Shown: positions 45,346-54,557, numbered from the stretch's first letter. The stretch is 64,000 bases of DNA from Orientallactaga sibirica (GCA_036365145.1 JAEOAD010000015.1:37525501-37589500), one strand, 5' to 3'. Numbers and translations: made by a program. Notes: generated by a model from the sequence alone, not told the origin.

Positions 45346-45845
45346 TTACCCGTCACTGAATACCATGCCTCTAGCCCATTGAAAATCCACTCCATGACCT
45401 GTCTTAGGTTGTCTCAGCCTGTCTGAGATCTTACCCATCGCTGGTTCAATGGAGGGCAGTGGAGGGACGCTAGGTGGATAGCCAGTAAGAGGAAAAGCCG
45501 TTGCTTTTGAGTTGCGAACCTGTGGTATTTTGACCTGATGAAGTTTAATTGTGACCTGATGAAGTTTAATTGCCTCTAGCTGTTGGTGTATGAATTGTGT
45601 AATCTTATTAATTACACAGGGCCCGAGAGTGAGGATAAGAAGAAGGAGAAGGAGGGGCCCAAGGGGAGGGAGAAGGTAGGAAAAAAGCAAGAAGAAGAAG
45701 GAGGGGTTCAAGGAGAGAGAGAGGGTAGGGAAAAAAGTCATGTAAGCCCGTCCACAGCGGGTTGTCTTGGAAGTCCCGTCTCCTCTTCTGTAAATCTTTC
45801 TGGAGCTTTTTTGGCTTCATTTGGGTCTAGCAGCATCCCCACCTC
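45346..45845 (-). pseudogene. env transmembrane C-terminal remnant (ERV-A)
   Basis: Two overlapping minus-strand frames (45608-45820 and 45346-45741) carry the end of a retroviral transmembrane protein: a charged heptad-like stretch ('KLQKDLQKRRRDFQDNP'), a W-x-G-L-H motif, a leucine-rich membrane anchor and 'LGPCVINK', then a short cytoplasmic tail. A frameshift falls before the membrane anchor. The surface subunit and most of the ectodomain are missing. It resembles gammaretroviral/D-type envelopes. Not functional as it stands. Confidence 0.75.
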
Positions 45846-46321
45846 TAATAGTTCCTGGGGAAGAAACAGAGGCACAGTTCTCAGGGGTGGAACACTCCCT
45901 GGAGAGTTGATTATTATTGTCCCCTTGTTGGGGTAAATATTTTAAGTCTCTTGTTGGTACCCAAATGGGTCTTTTTTTCTCTTGAGAAAATACACATCCA
46001 AACCCTCTCCCTGCTGTGATAGAACATTTGGTGTAAACGTTTAGCTTTGTTCTAAGGGTGGCAAGAAGGAGACAGTAATAAATTTGTTTACTTGTGAATC
46101 TCTATTAGCAATAAAGTCAGGTAGACCAGTGTGTGAGCAAATGTGCTCAGTTAAGTCTGGAGATGGATGGCAAATTGTATGTACGAGGACCTGTTTCTGG
46201 GCTGCCTTATGGATAAAAGCCAGATTGCCTCCAGCCCTACGTTAATGGGAAGGCAGCGAAGGGTGGGACAATGGTGTGTAGGACATAGCCATATAGACTT
46301 GAAAAGCAGGGTTTTTTTTTA

Positions 46322-46605
46322 CCTCTAGCAGTGCAATAGGAATGTCTCCAGCCGTCCCTTTTAATTATGGCCTCAGTTTTGAAAACTAACAAAATATAAC
46401 CGTGGTTTTATTTTATTTTTAGTTGTGGTATTTAGGTGGCTTGGGCCTGTTTTGAACATTTTATTTATTTATTTTTTATTTTTTTAAAGTAAATGCTTTG
46501 GGTCCCGCGGGACACTCAGCTAAGAACATCGAGGGGGCGCTGAGAGGCAAGGGGCGGGGACAGCGGTGACTCGCCTTGTGGCTGACCGCCCGCCGCTCCC
46601 AAGAT
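46322..46605 (-). pseudogene. Captured 18S rRNA fragment inside ERV-A
   Basis: On the minus strand the block runs from 'cttgggagcggcgggcgg' through 'ccccgccccttgcctctca', 'cgccccctcgatgttcttag', 'ctgagtgtcccgcggga', 'aaaacaggcccaagccacct', 'aactgaggccataattaaaa' to 'ctattgcactgctagaggt'. This follows the central part of vertebrate 18S rRNA in order, with one A-rich insertion around 46470-46495. A further short match ('ggagaggatgcctgagaaa', about 46617-46640) suggests an upstream 18S piece joined after a deletion. It lies between the two LTRs and in the sense of the provirus. Explains the GC-rich island in otherwise AT-rich DNA. Confidence 0.88.
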
Positions 46606-46852
46606 ATTTTTAATAGTTTTTCTCAGGCATCCTCTCCATTATTTTAATGTAAAGCAAGTTAGGAGCCCGCCCGCCTGCCTCCTCGCTGTCCGCTGGCCTT
46701 CCTTAAGATTGTTAATGTGGTTGACAATAGTAGCTCAATAACCTGAAATCAGTCTCAGTGTCTATAATTTTAATTTGTTTGAGGTTTTTTAACTTAAAAT
46801 TTTAAAATTTCAGTCCGATATCTTTAGTCAAGTACATCTTTCCACTATAAAT

Positions 46853-47329
46853 TTAACCTTGATCAAACTTTTTGGGCCTGGATAGTAAAATGTATGTCAG
46901 TAACCCAGTTTTAATAAAGTTCTCTGTATTTTTTTTTTTTCTGTTAAGGCTAAAGAGGGGGAGGAGTGGTTGTGAGCACAATTGCCTTAGGCGGAAGTTA
47001 TGGGCTGAAAAGACAGCGGCGGCTGGTGGTGGCTTGGGTGGTGGCCTTGGAAGGAACGAGATTTTAAAAATCAGTTTTAGTTTTTCCTTATAGCTTTTGT
47101 TAAGGGCAAAAACGAACTCCTTCACAGAGATATCTTTAAGGCCGGCAATTATGGCAAGGAGGATTGAATTAATCCATGGGGCTAAAACAAAAGTTTTGTC
47201 CCCAAAGCCATGGAGGTTTTTTTGTTTTACTTTTATGTCACATTTTAGGAGGAGTTTTTGTAAAATCAGGGCAACAGTAATATACATGAGTACAACACAA
47301 GCATAAAAGCCCAAAAAATAGCTAAACAT
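46853..47329 (-). CDS. Unidentified 158-codon open frame in ERV-A
   Basis: Opens with a hydrophobic segment (residues about 1-27) rich in F, V, L, I and Y, a second hydrophobic stretch near residues 50-64 ('APWINSILLAIIAGL'), then a proline/alanine run ('PRPPPKPPPAAA', about residues 94-105) and a basic tail. I recognise no retroviral or host family. It overlaps, in another frame, a 74-codon frame (47266-47490) that ends in a hydrophobic stretch. It may be a decayed remnant, chance, or captured sequence; the length and two membrane-like segments are the only reasons to list it. Confidence 0.3.
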   Translation of the reverse strand: MFSYFLGFYACVVLMYITVALILQKLLLKCDIKVKQKNLHGFGDKTFVLAPWINSILLAIIAGLKDISVKEFVFALNKSYKEKLKLIFKISFLPRPPPKPPPAAAVFSAHNFRLRQLCSQPLLPLFSLNRKKKNTENFIKTGLLTYILLSRPKKFDQG

Positions 47330-47502
47330 GCTGTAGAATTAAGTTTAGATTTAGATCCGTGGCAGCCAGATGAGCCTGTGTCCTTAGGGGATGGCTCAAT
47401 GATACCAAACACAGTACAACTAGGAGCAGATCTCCCCATTAGGTTTGTTTTGTCTTTTGGGACGGAGTGCCCACTCAAATGAGGGGGCAAAACGCTTAAA
47501 GT

Positions 47503-47626
47503 CTCCTCCAGGTCTGTCCACGTGGTGAGTCTTTTTAGGTCTGTCCATGAGGTGAGTCTCCTCTAGGTCTGCCCATGTGGTGAGTCTCTTTTTTAGGTCT
47601 GCCCACATGGTGAGTCCACCATGAAT
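47503..47626 (-). repeat. Four-fold 27-30 bp tandem repeat in ERV-A leader
   Basis: The plus-strand unit 'aggtctgcccatgtggtgag' recurs at 47510, 47537, 47565 and 47595 with small changes and variable T spacers. It sits about 250 bp inside the 5' LTR, where retroviral leaders hold packaging and splice signals. A minus-strand frame (47420-47728) translates it as repeated W-A-D-L / M-D-R-P peptides, probably incidental. Confidence 0.9.
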
Positions 47627-47675
47627 GTATGACCTGTTCAGAAATACAGGCGCCACAGATGCAGTTTGCCAGCAA

Positions 47676-47700
47676 CCTAGAAATGAAAGGAAAGAGAAAG
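47676..47700 (-). other. Possible splice acceptor in ERV-A leader
   Basis: On the minus strand a pyrimidine-rich tract 'tctttcctttcatttctag' precedes 'gttgctgg', a good match to a 3' splice site. Whether it is used is unknown. Confidence 0.35.
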
Positions 47701-47838
47701 GAACGAAAAGATGTTGAAGCAAGCACATGTTACAGAAGCATAGGTTAGAATATTAGATATGAAGACTACCTCATAATTTATGAGGGTACACCCATCCACA
47801 GTCCGATTAGCTCGTCAGCATACTTCTGTGTTTTTCCT

Positions 47839-47856
47839 TCCTCACACGGGGCACCA
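47839..47856 (-). other. Primer-binding site of ERV-A
   Basis: On the minus strand 'tggtgccccgtgtgagga' starts 3 nt (GAC) after the 5' LTR. The first seven bases (TGGTGCC) fit the 3' ends of tRNA-Phe and tRNA-His; the remainder fits neither well, so the primer tRNA is undecided. Confidence 0.65.
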
Positions 47857-47859
47857 GTC

Positions 47860-48309
47860 TGCCAGTTCTTCTCCGCCAGCAGGTAGAGTGGAAGAGAGAA
47901 GGCTGGGCCAGCCTCTTCTCTCGAGGCTGAGCGGGAAAACGGGTGTAGCGGCTCAAACCTTTCCCCAAAACACTGGAGAAAAAAACCACATCGAGCAGGG
48001 AGCCATATCGAAGTAGGGACTCGACTTTTATTGTAATGAGAGGGTATATATATATATATTTTTGAGAAAGAGGGTGGGAAAAAGGATGAGAGAAAGGTGT
48101 AAGGGCCAATATTATTTTACCATGTCAGCAGTAGCTGGGTGGAGGCAGTTTTGGTGCTGAGTCACTCCAAGGACAGGTTGCTAAACTCTAGTCAGGCTCA
48201 TAAAGTTCCACTAGGCCTCACAAGTGGGAGTAGGCCAAGGACAGGTCGCTAAACTCTAGCTAGGCTCAGAACTACTAGGCCTCACACCGGGGCCTCTTAG
48301 GGCCCAACA
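47860..48309 (-). repeat. ERV-A 5' LTR
   Basis: 450 bp, TGTTGGG start at 48309, CA end at 47860. AATAAA in 'acaataaaagtcgag' (about 48025-48038), short (TA)n, 68-bp U3 repeat (units at 48167 and 48235). Confidence 0.88.
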
Positions 48310-48315
48310 ATATTA

Positions 48316-48605
48316 TATAAGTATTCTCTGTTTCCCAGCCAGGCAAGAAGGAACAGATTCATGTGTATGCTCTGGCCAGGCCACATAGCAAAAGGAAGAA
48401 GAGTGAGAGAGAAGAAAGACTGTGGGTAACCTCCTTTATGTGGTCATCAACCCATCCTATAACCCAAATTATGGTCATTTATAGGCTCTGAATGGGGGCT
48501 GAGCTAACCAGTCATGATGCCATGTTTTGGGACTGAGCTTTAGCAACCACAATGCCAGGATCAGTTTTAATCCTTCCAGAGATCTTAATTCTAGGAAAGG
48601 GTACA
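48316..48605 (-). repeat. LTR-like repeat, copy III, 5' part
   Basis: The continuation of the repeat split by ERV-A: 'gtttcccagccaggcaagaa', 'ggtcatttataggctctgaa' and 'cagttttaatccttcc' correspond in order to the 5' half of copy II (CT/TATA region to TG start on the minus strand). Confidence 0.45.
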
Positions 48606-48684
48606 GAAATACTTAATTACCACAATAGATTTTGTACCGTGTAGTATTAGTATTAATTATTAGTATCCATGCTATAGTAACAGT

Positions 48685-48777
48685 AACCCAGTCACACAAT
48701 GTCACATAGCTTTAAAGTGACAATGTTAGGATTTGAACTCTTGACATATTAAAAGAGTTTTATAGTATCTTATAACC
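48685..48777. repeat. 93-bp perfect duplication, copy 1 (MIR-like)
   Basis: From 'aacccagtcacacaatgtca' to 'tatagtatcttataacc', identical base for base to 49707-49799. The sequence itself looks like an old MIR core ('tcacatagctttaaagtgac', 'ggatttgaactcttgac'). Confidence 0.95.
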
Positions 48778-49706
48778 AAGTCTGAACGTACAGGAAAGGG
48801 GGAAAGACAAATACTGTAACAGAAGAAAGTTCTAGAGCTTCCAGCCTCTTTGGATGGAGGAAAAGGAGACTCATAGAATCAAAGACCTGCTTATCAATTA
48901 AATTTTGTGGGTGCTGCCTTCCTAGGACTTCGTTCTCCTCCTCTCTGTATTAACTCACTCCTGCTCTATTGCTCTATCCCCAGCCCCAACCAGCACTTTT
49001 TTTAAAATCAGGTTTGGAGTTTGCAGTAGAGGATCAAGACAGATAGGTTCCTGGACCCAAGGTTTTATTTTAATGCCAGGATAGACTAGTGGGATTGGGA
49101 GCAAAAGGGAAAACGTTCAGAACCATGAATATGGAACAGGGGCGGGATATTAAAGGCTTTCAGAGAGTACTGGGGAATGCATTGTGAGGAAGGGTGGGTT
49201 GAACACCCAAGCCTCTAGGTGACTCATGCCAACTAAACTTTGAATGTCTTGGTGGAAGTGGGGCCAAGAATGTTGTCTCCATCCTGGGCCACAGGTAGAG
49301 CAGAAGGGCATAGTCAATTTCCCTAACAGTTGTTAAGGATTATCTTGTCGTGGACACCAGTGTTGATAGGGGTATGGGTAGAAAGGAGAAGCAGATTTAT
49401 TAAAATATAACTATTTTCAGATATATTTCCTGATGAAACAGGCCCTGTGTTGTATGTAACTAACAGATGTGCCACCTCTAGTATCACTCTTGAATCTTAT
49501 CTCCTAACCATTTCGCTAGATCTGAATGCATCAGCTACTCTTCAATGATCGTGCTTTTCCTGTTTAATTCCTGATTACTCCCCATACTCCTGAATTTGTC
49601 CCACACCCAGCCTGCCAAACAATGCTGGAGTTTATTTTAATTACTTCCTAGGAAGCACTTTACATAGTCTAATTTATAAACAAAGAATATGCAAATCACA
49701 AAGTGA
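48778..49706. other. Spacer between the 93-bp duplicates
   Basis: 929 bp with no recognised SINE, LTR or gene. If the pair marks a tandem duplication or an insertion, this spacer is part of it. Confidence 0.5.
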
Positions 49707-49799
49707 AACCCAGTCACACAATGTCACATAGCTTTAAAGTGACAATGTTAGGATTTGAACTCTTGACATATTAAAAGAGTTTTATAGTATCTTATAACC
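49707..49799. repeat. 93-bp perfect duplication, copy 2 (MIR-like)
   Basis: Identical to 48685-48777, same orientation, 1022 bp downstream. Flanks differ at once on both sides. Confidence 0.95.
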
Positions 49800-50589
49800 C
49801 TGGCCAAGTTATATCAAAGTCCTTTTTCATGTGCAGTAAATAAAACTTATTGTAATATTTTAGAATGTACACGAGTGTACTGAAGTGTAAAAAACATCTG
49901 TGCTAAAAAGTGAGAAAATACTTTCTAAGTTTTATTCAAAATGCAATGACATTTCATGCTGGCTGTTTAAAAAATAAAAATAAAATGCCATTTAAAAATT
50001 CATTATAGTTTCATCACCTAGGAAATTCTTTCAAAATTTCAGGGATAAAGTTGAATCTAATTTTATCACTTTGTTTAATTAAGTAATCATCCCTATGTTC
50101 CACAAAGGACTTGTTCTCCCTCCCTGCCTTCCCAGAGGACTGGTTAGACTTGGTAAATTTAATTTGACAATAATTTCCTGATTTTGTTCTGCATTCCCAG
50201 CCAGAAAAGGGATAAGTGTGTGAAGTAGACGGCATTGGGAAAGGTAGAAAAATCCTGTTATTAAAAATCAATGAGTAAAAAAGAAAATATGAGTAAATTC
50301 TTTCCAGTAACAAGAGACAAAAATATAATAAGACCTCAATTCCCTCAGGAGATGCTATCCACTCTGAGGCACCCTCAAAATAAAGTCAAAGGATTGAATA
50401 AACTGACTGCTAATCCACAGCTACAGTATTTGTATAAGTAAGACATCATGAGAGCCAAGTTTAAGGAAAATTCATTGCTGAAATATGAAAAGCAAACAAA
50501 ATGTTCATTAGAATGTAATAATTTAGATAGGATGAATAATCTCATGTGTTCATTTTCTAAATGTAGTTTAGAAAACTATTTTCCTACAT
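49800..50589. other. Unannotated stretch
   Basis: AT-rich. A 99-codon minus-strand frame at 50014-50313 shows no recognisable domain. Confidence 0.45.
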
Positions 50590-50678
50590 AAAGTCACAAA
50601 AAAGCATGAACTGGTGGCCTCACACTTCTTAGGTTCAAAACAGAATACAAAGCTATAGTAATCAAAACAGTACACTAC

Positions 50679-51661
50679 TGAAGGAGACTAAGGAGAAAGC
50701 TAGCTTCTTTTAGGCAGTTTGATTAAGGGACAGGGGACCATAGTGGAAGCCAGAAGATGCCACCCAGCCTTGGCAGAAATGGAGCTCATGTCTGATCCAG
50801 GTTCATCCACAACTGCTGCAGCGCCCCCTGCTGCCTCCACAGTCCAGCACTCTACATAGCTTGGCTGGCCTTTGGGGCCACCCCCCTTGAATCTACAAAA
50901 TCAGGTCTTCCTACATACCTGAATCTGATGAAAGAATGCATTTTCAATTGGTTTTAAAGGATTGTTTGAGCTATTCCCATCTCTCTCAGCCCTGTGATCT
51001 CTGTCTGGACATGTAAGACTGACATTCCCCTGCCAGCTAGGCTGTGTATGGGATAACAGTTTTCTGCTTGCCTCTGCTTTATGCTTTGGGGTAGCATCCT
51101 ACTTCAATTACATGCATAATTTTCCTCTGATCGCTGAGCCTGCCATGGGTATTTCCTTTACATTCTATATCTACCATGTGGGTATTTCCTCTCAACTCTG
51201 GGCCTGGTACCTGTGAAATTTCTCTAAACGCAAGGTGACATGAATGAATCTCTCTTTACTACCCATTTCTCATCTGAATCTCTTGGCCTGTGCTTTGGTA
51301 TTTTCCCTCTGCTATTCTTCCTAAAATCATCACCACTTGCTTTCAACTTTCTTCCTTCGTGGAGGCTCAAGAAGTCCATACTGTGGCTTCCACACAAGTG
51401 CATGTTTCTTCTAAATCTCTCTACATAAGCTCCTAGATCCTATCTTCCACTTGCTTGTAGCTCTGCTTCAGCCTTTTCCTAGGTTCCAATTTCTGTTAAG
51501 TAAACACCACAATTATTTTTCCCTAAATAAACTCAGTAATTCATAATTTCTCCTTCTTGAATCTATTTTTATCAATCTTTTGTTAAAAAAAAAGGATAAA
51601 GACCCAAAATTATGGTTCATAAGTTTGGGGGACCCTTCTTGAACCTCAAATTCCTGCACCA
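50679..51661 (+). repeat. LTR-like repeat, unclassified family, copy V (983 bp)
   Basis: Inserted in the L1. Starts TGAAGGAGAC, has a C/T-rich body, 'ccctaaataaactcagtaat' (AATAAA) followed by 'tggttcataagtttggggg', and ends ...CTGCACCA. The AATAAA-to-end region matches copy II read on the minus strand. A 62-codon frame (51240-51428) is not meaningful. Confidence 0.55.
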
Positions 51662-51897
51662 ATATTAGCAAAAGACAAATGCAAAGCAATAAAGTAGAAT
51701 AGAATAGAAAGAATAGGAGAACAAAATAATATATCCTCATAAATAAGTTTTGGACAGGATTTTAAGATTATACAATGGGGGAAAGATAGTCTGTTCAACA
51801 ATCAGTACTGATTAAAGTATAATCAAACCAAAAATTTACTAAATTTAAGACATAATTGTAAGATTTGAAAATACAAAAACATCATGAAAAACTTCAT

Positions 51898-51990
51898 AAG
51901 CTGGACATAGTGGCACATGCCTTTAATCCTAGCACTTGGGAGGCTAAAGTAGGAGGATCATTGTGAGTTTGAGGCCACCACTTCATAGTA
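51898..51990 (+). repeat. B1, truncated
   Basis: 'agctggacatagtggcacat' to 'gtgagtttgaggccacc'; the right half is missing. Inserted in the L1. Confidence 0.8.
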
Positions 51991-52300
51991 TTGCAATGGA
52001 CAAGGATTCCTTGGATAAGGCATCAAAAACAGGGGTTAAAAAAAAAGTATGGCCCTGAGTCTAAGTCAAACTTTAAAGTTTCTGTATGGGAAAACAAGCA
52101 ATCAATAAGTGAAAATTAGCCCATGAAGTAGAAAAAATATATACAAACAATATGTTGGATAAAGGCTCATTATTGAGCATAAAGAATCTCTAAAACTCAA
52201 TTTCAATAATAACAATAACAAACAACAATACAACAAAACACCTAATTTCAAAAACAGGCAAAAGGAGCTTTGGAGATAGCTTGGTTAAAAAGGTACTTGA

Positions 52301-52580
52301 GGGCTGGAGAGATGGCTTAGCAGTTAAGGCGCCTGCCTCCTAAGCCTAAGAACGCTGGTTCCAATCTCCAGCGGTTCCAATCTCCAGGTCCCACGTTTAG
52401 CCAGATGCAGTGATGCAAGGGCGCAATGCCGCACTTGCCCACAAGGAGACGCACACATCTGGATTTGGTTCACAGCAGCTGAGAGACTGCTGGTGTGCCC
52501 ATTCTCTATCTGTCTTTCTCTCCCTCTCTGTCTGTCTCCTCTGTGTCTCTCTCTAAAAATAAAAAAAAATAACTTAAAAA
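52301..52580 (+). repeat. tRNA-derived SINE, duplicated-B-box subfamily
   Basis: 'gggctggagagatggcttag', 'gcgcctgcctcctaagccta', then 'ggttccaatctccagcggtt' showing the tandem B-box duplication, and an extended body ('gcaatgccgcacttgcccac'). Exact flanks 'aaaaaggtacttga' at 52287-52300 and 52581-52594. High similarity to the 24890 copy. Confidence 0.93.
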
Positions 52581-52791
52581 AAAAAGGTACTTGAATTGTA
52601 AGTTCAAGCCCTAGATGAGTTAAATCCCTAGACCATGAGTTCAATCCCTAGATGAGTTCAATCCCTAGGCCATATAGTAAAAATGCCAGGCAAAGTAGTG
52701 CAATTTGTAATCCTGGTGCTGGGGACATAAAGACATGTGGATATTGAGGCTCACTGTCCTCACTCTAGTCTGTGTCAAAAAAGGTGGAAGG

Positions 52792-52957
52792 AAACCAGAC
52801 ATGATGGCACATGCCTTTAATCCCATAATCCCATCACTCTGGAGGCTGAGGGAGGAGGATCACTGTGAGTTTGAGGCCAGTCTGAGACTACATAGTGAAT
52901 TCTAGGTCAGCCTGGGCCAGAGTGAGTCCCTGTCTTGGAAAAAAAAAAAAAAAAAAC
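52792..52957 (+). repeat. B1-type SINE
   Basis: 'aaccagacatgatggcacat' to poly-A (52940-52957), with a short internal duplication 'aatcccat' / 'aatcccat' near 52820. Confidence 0.9.
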
Positions 52958-52971
52958 GTTGATGGATAGGG

Positions 52972-53128
52972 CGAGGCATGGTGGCATAAACCTTTAACCT
53001 AGCCCTTTGGAGGCTGAGGTAGGAGGATCTCTATGAGTTCAAGACCAGTCTGGAGTATATATAGAGTGAGGTCCAGGTCAGCCTGGACTAGAATGAGACT
53101 CTGCTTTAAAATAACAACAATAAAATTC
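52972..53128 (+). repeat. B1-type SINE
   Basis: 'aggcatggtggcataaacct', 'gtccaggtcagcctggacta', ends in (AAT)/(AAC)-rich tail. Confidence 0.9.
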
Positions 53129-53342
53129 ATAGTGTTCCTGAGTACCCACACCTAAAGTTGTTCTCTAGCCTTAGCATATAGACTCAAAAATGTGCATGCA
53201 CACCCAAACATAAACATGTACCCACACACATGCACACACACACATACACACATACATGCACACATGTTTTTAAAAATGGGCAAAAGACTTTAATAGGCAT
53301 TTTCTAAAGAATGTTATAGTGGTTTAAAAGTATATGAAATGA

Positions 53343-53492
53343 GGCCAGGCATGGTGGCGCACTCCTTGAATCCCAGCACTCAGGAGGCAGAAGTAGGAGG
53401 ATTGACATGAGTTCGAGGCCATCCTGAGACTACATAGTGAATTCCAGATCAGCCTGAGTTAGAGTGAGACCCTACCTCAAAAAAAAAAAAAA
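53343..53492 (+). repeat. B1-type SINE with 17-bp target duplication
   Basis: Exact flanks 'aaaagtatatgaaatga' (53326-53342 and 53493-53509). Inserted in the L1 3' end. Little diverged, so young. Confidence 0.94.
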
Positions 53493-54308
53493 AAAAGTAT
53501 ATGAAATGATGTTTCACATCACTAATCGGGCAAATACAAACCAATGTGATATTACCTCATTCACAAGAGGGTGTTCAAGTGTTGGCACAGAAATAGAGAA
53601 TTAGAAATATTGTTCACTGTCAATGGGATTTGAAAATGGTATAAACTTTGTAAGAAATAGTATAAAAGCTCCTCAAAAGGTTAAAAACAGAACTACAATG
53701 TGACCCAGCCTTCCAACTTCTGGGTATATATTCAAAAAGTATGAAAGTAGCATGTCAGAGAAAAATGTGCACACATGTATTCATTGTGGCATTACTCACA
53801 CAAGAATGGGAAGCCCTAAATGTCCATCACGGGATGAATGGATAAAGTGTCATCTGTATAAGTAATCCAATGATATTGGGCCTTAAAAATGAAAATGGTG
53901 CTGTCATACGCTACAACATGGAGGACATTATGGTATGTGAATCGCAATGTACTTGAAAACTCATTGAAACAGAAAGTATAATGGTAGTTTCAAAGAATTT
54001 GGTAAAGGGGGAAATGAAAACATGCTGCTTAATGGGCAAAGAGTTTCAGTCATGCAAGATGATAAAGTTCGAAAGACAACTATGTGCCTAAAGTTAACAG
54101 TGAGTGCCTAAAACATTACCAGTGTCAACTTCTCTTATGCATGTTTTTTCACAGTAAATATTTTTTTTAAATGTCTGTACTGAGTTCACAACCACAAGAT
54201 ACTCACTGGTCATGGGGAAAGAACAGGGTGCAGGATGAGCAAAGTATTAGCAGGTGAGAGGACAGAATCCATTTCAAGTAGAGATAACAGCTTTAAAAAA
54301 GGCAGGGA

Positions 54309-54557
54309 GGGCTGGATAGATGGCTTAGTGGTACAGTGCTTGCCTGTGAAGCTTAAGGACCCCGGTTGGAGGCTTAATTCCCCAGAACCCACATAAGCCA
54401 GATGCACAAGGTGGCACATGCAGCTAGAGTTCATTTACAGTGGCTGGAGGCCCTGATGCACCCATTCTCTCTATCTCTCTTCCTCTTTCCCTGTCTGATA
54501 CTCTCAAATAAACAAATAAAAAAATAAAAAAATAAATTTAAAAAAAAGAAAAGAAAA
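54309..54557 (+). repeat. tRNA-derived SINE
   Basis: 'gggctggatagatggcttag', a B-box region lengthened to 'ccccggttggaggcttaatt', CT-rich run and an A-rich tail with (AAAAG)n. Near-exact flanks 'aaaggcaggga' and 'aaaggtaggga'. Confidence 0.92.

Larger units (their letters stand above)
44784..48309 (-). mobile_element. Non-autonomous endogenous retrovirus (ERV-A), nested
   Basis: Two LTRs in direct orientation (44784-45274 and 47860-48309) bound a 2.6-kb interior read on the minus strand: primer-binding site, leader with a 4-fold repeat, an unidentified open frame, a captured 18S rRNA segment, an env transmembrane tail and a polypurine tract. No gag, protease, reverse transcriptase or integrase was recognised. 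Flanked by ATATTA at 44778-44783 and 48310-48315 (6 bp, but AT-rich so chance is possible). The LTR starts TGTTGGG and a 6-bp duplication is usual for class II (ERVK/IAP-like), whereas the env tail looks gammaretroviral. Not capable of autonomous movement. Confidence 0.85.
52595..53262 (+). repeat. Old B4-like SINE split by two B1s
   Basis: Left part 52595-52790 ('caggcaaagtagtgcaattt', 'gtaatcctggtgctggggac'), right part 53130-53262 (CA-rich 'gtgcatgcacacccaaacat', 'cacacatgcacacacacaca'). B1 copies occupy 52792-52957 and 52972-53128. A short direct repeat 'gagttaaatccctaga' / 'gagttcaatccctag' sits at 52617-52668. Confidence 0.5.
50590..54110 (+). mobile_element. LINE-1, old, split by at least five later insertions
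   Basis: ORF2-end and 3'UTR pieces occur in order: 50590-50678 ('acaaagctatagtaatcaaa'), about 51680-51897 ('caatgggggaaagatagtct'), 51996-52286 ('ggataaaggctcattattga'), 53262-53325 ('aaaaatgggcaaaagacttt') and 53510-54110 ('ttctgggtatatattcaaaa', 'gtgcacacatgtattcattg', 'aaatgtccatcacgggatga'). The gaps are an LTR-like repeat, B1s, tRNA SINE and an old B4-like SINE. All frames are broken. Confidence 0.85.

Noticed and set aside
45583..45936. 117-codon plus-strand frame
   Set aside because: Antisense shadow of the env transmembrane remnant of ERV-A; charge-rich because it reads the complement of a leucine-rich membrane segment.
46500..46610. CpG island or promoter
   Set aside because: The GC-rich patch is explained fully by the captured 18S rRNA; there is no other promoter feature.
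50014..50313. 99-codon minus-strand frame
   Set aside because: No recognisable domain, no conserved context; probably chance in AT-rich DNA.
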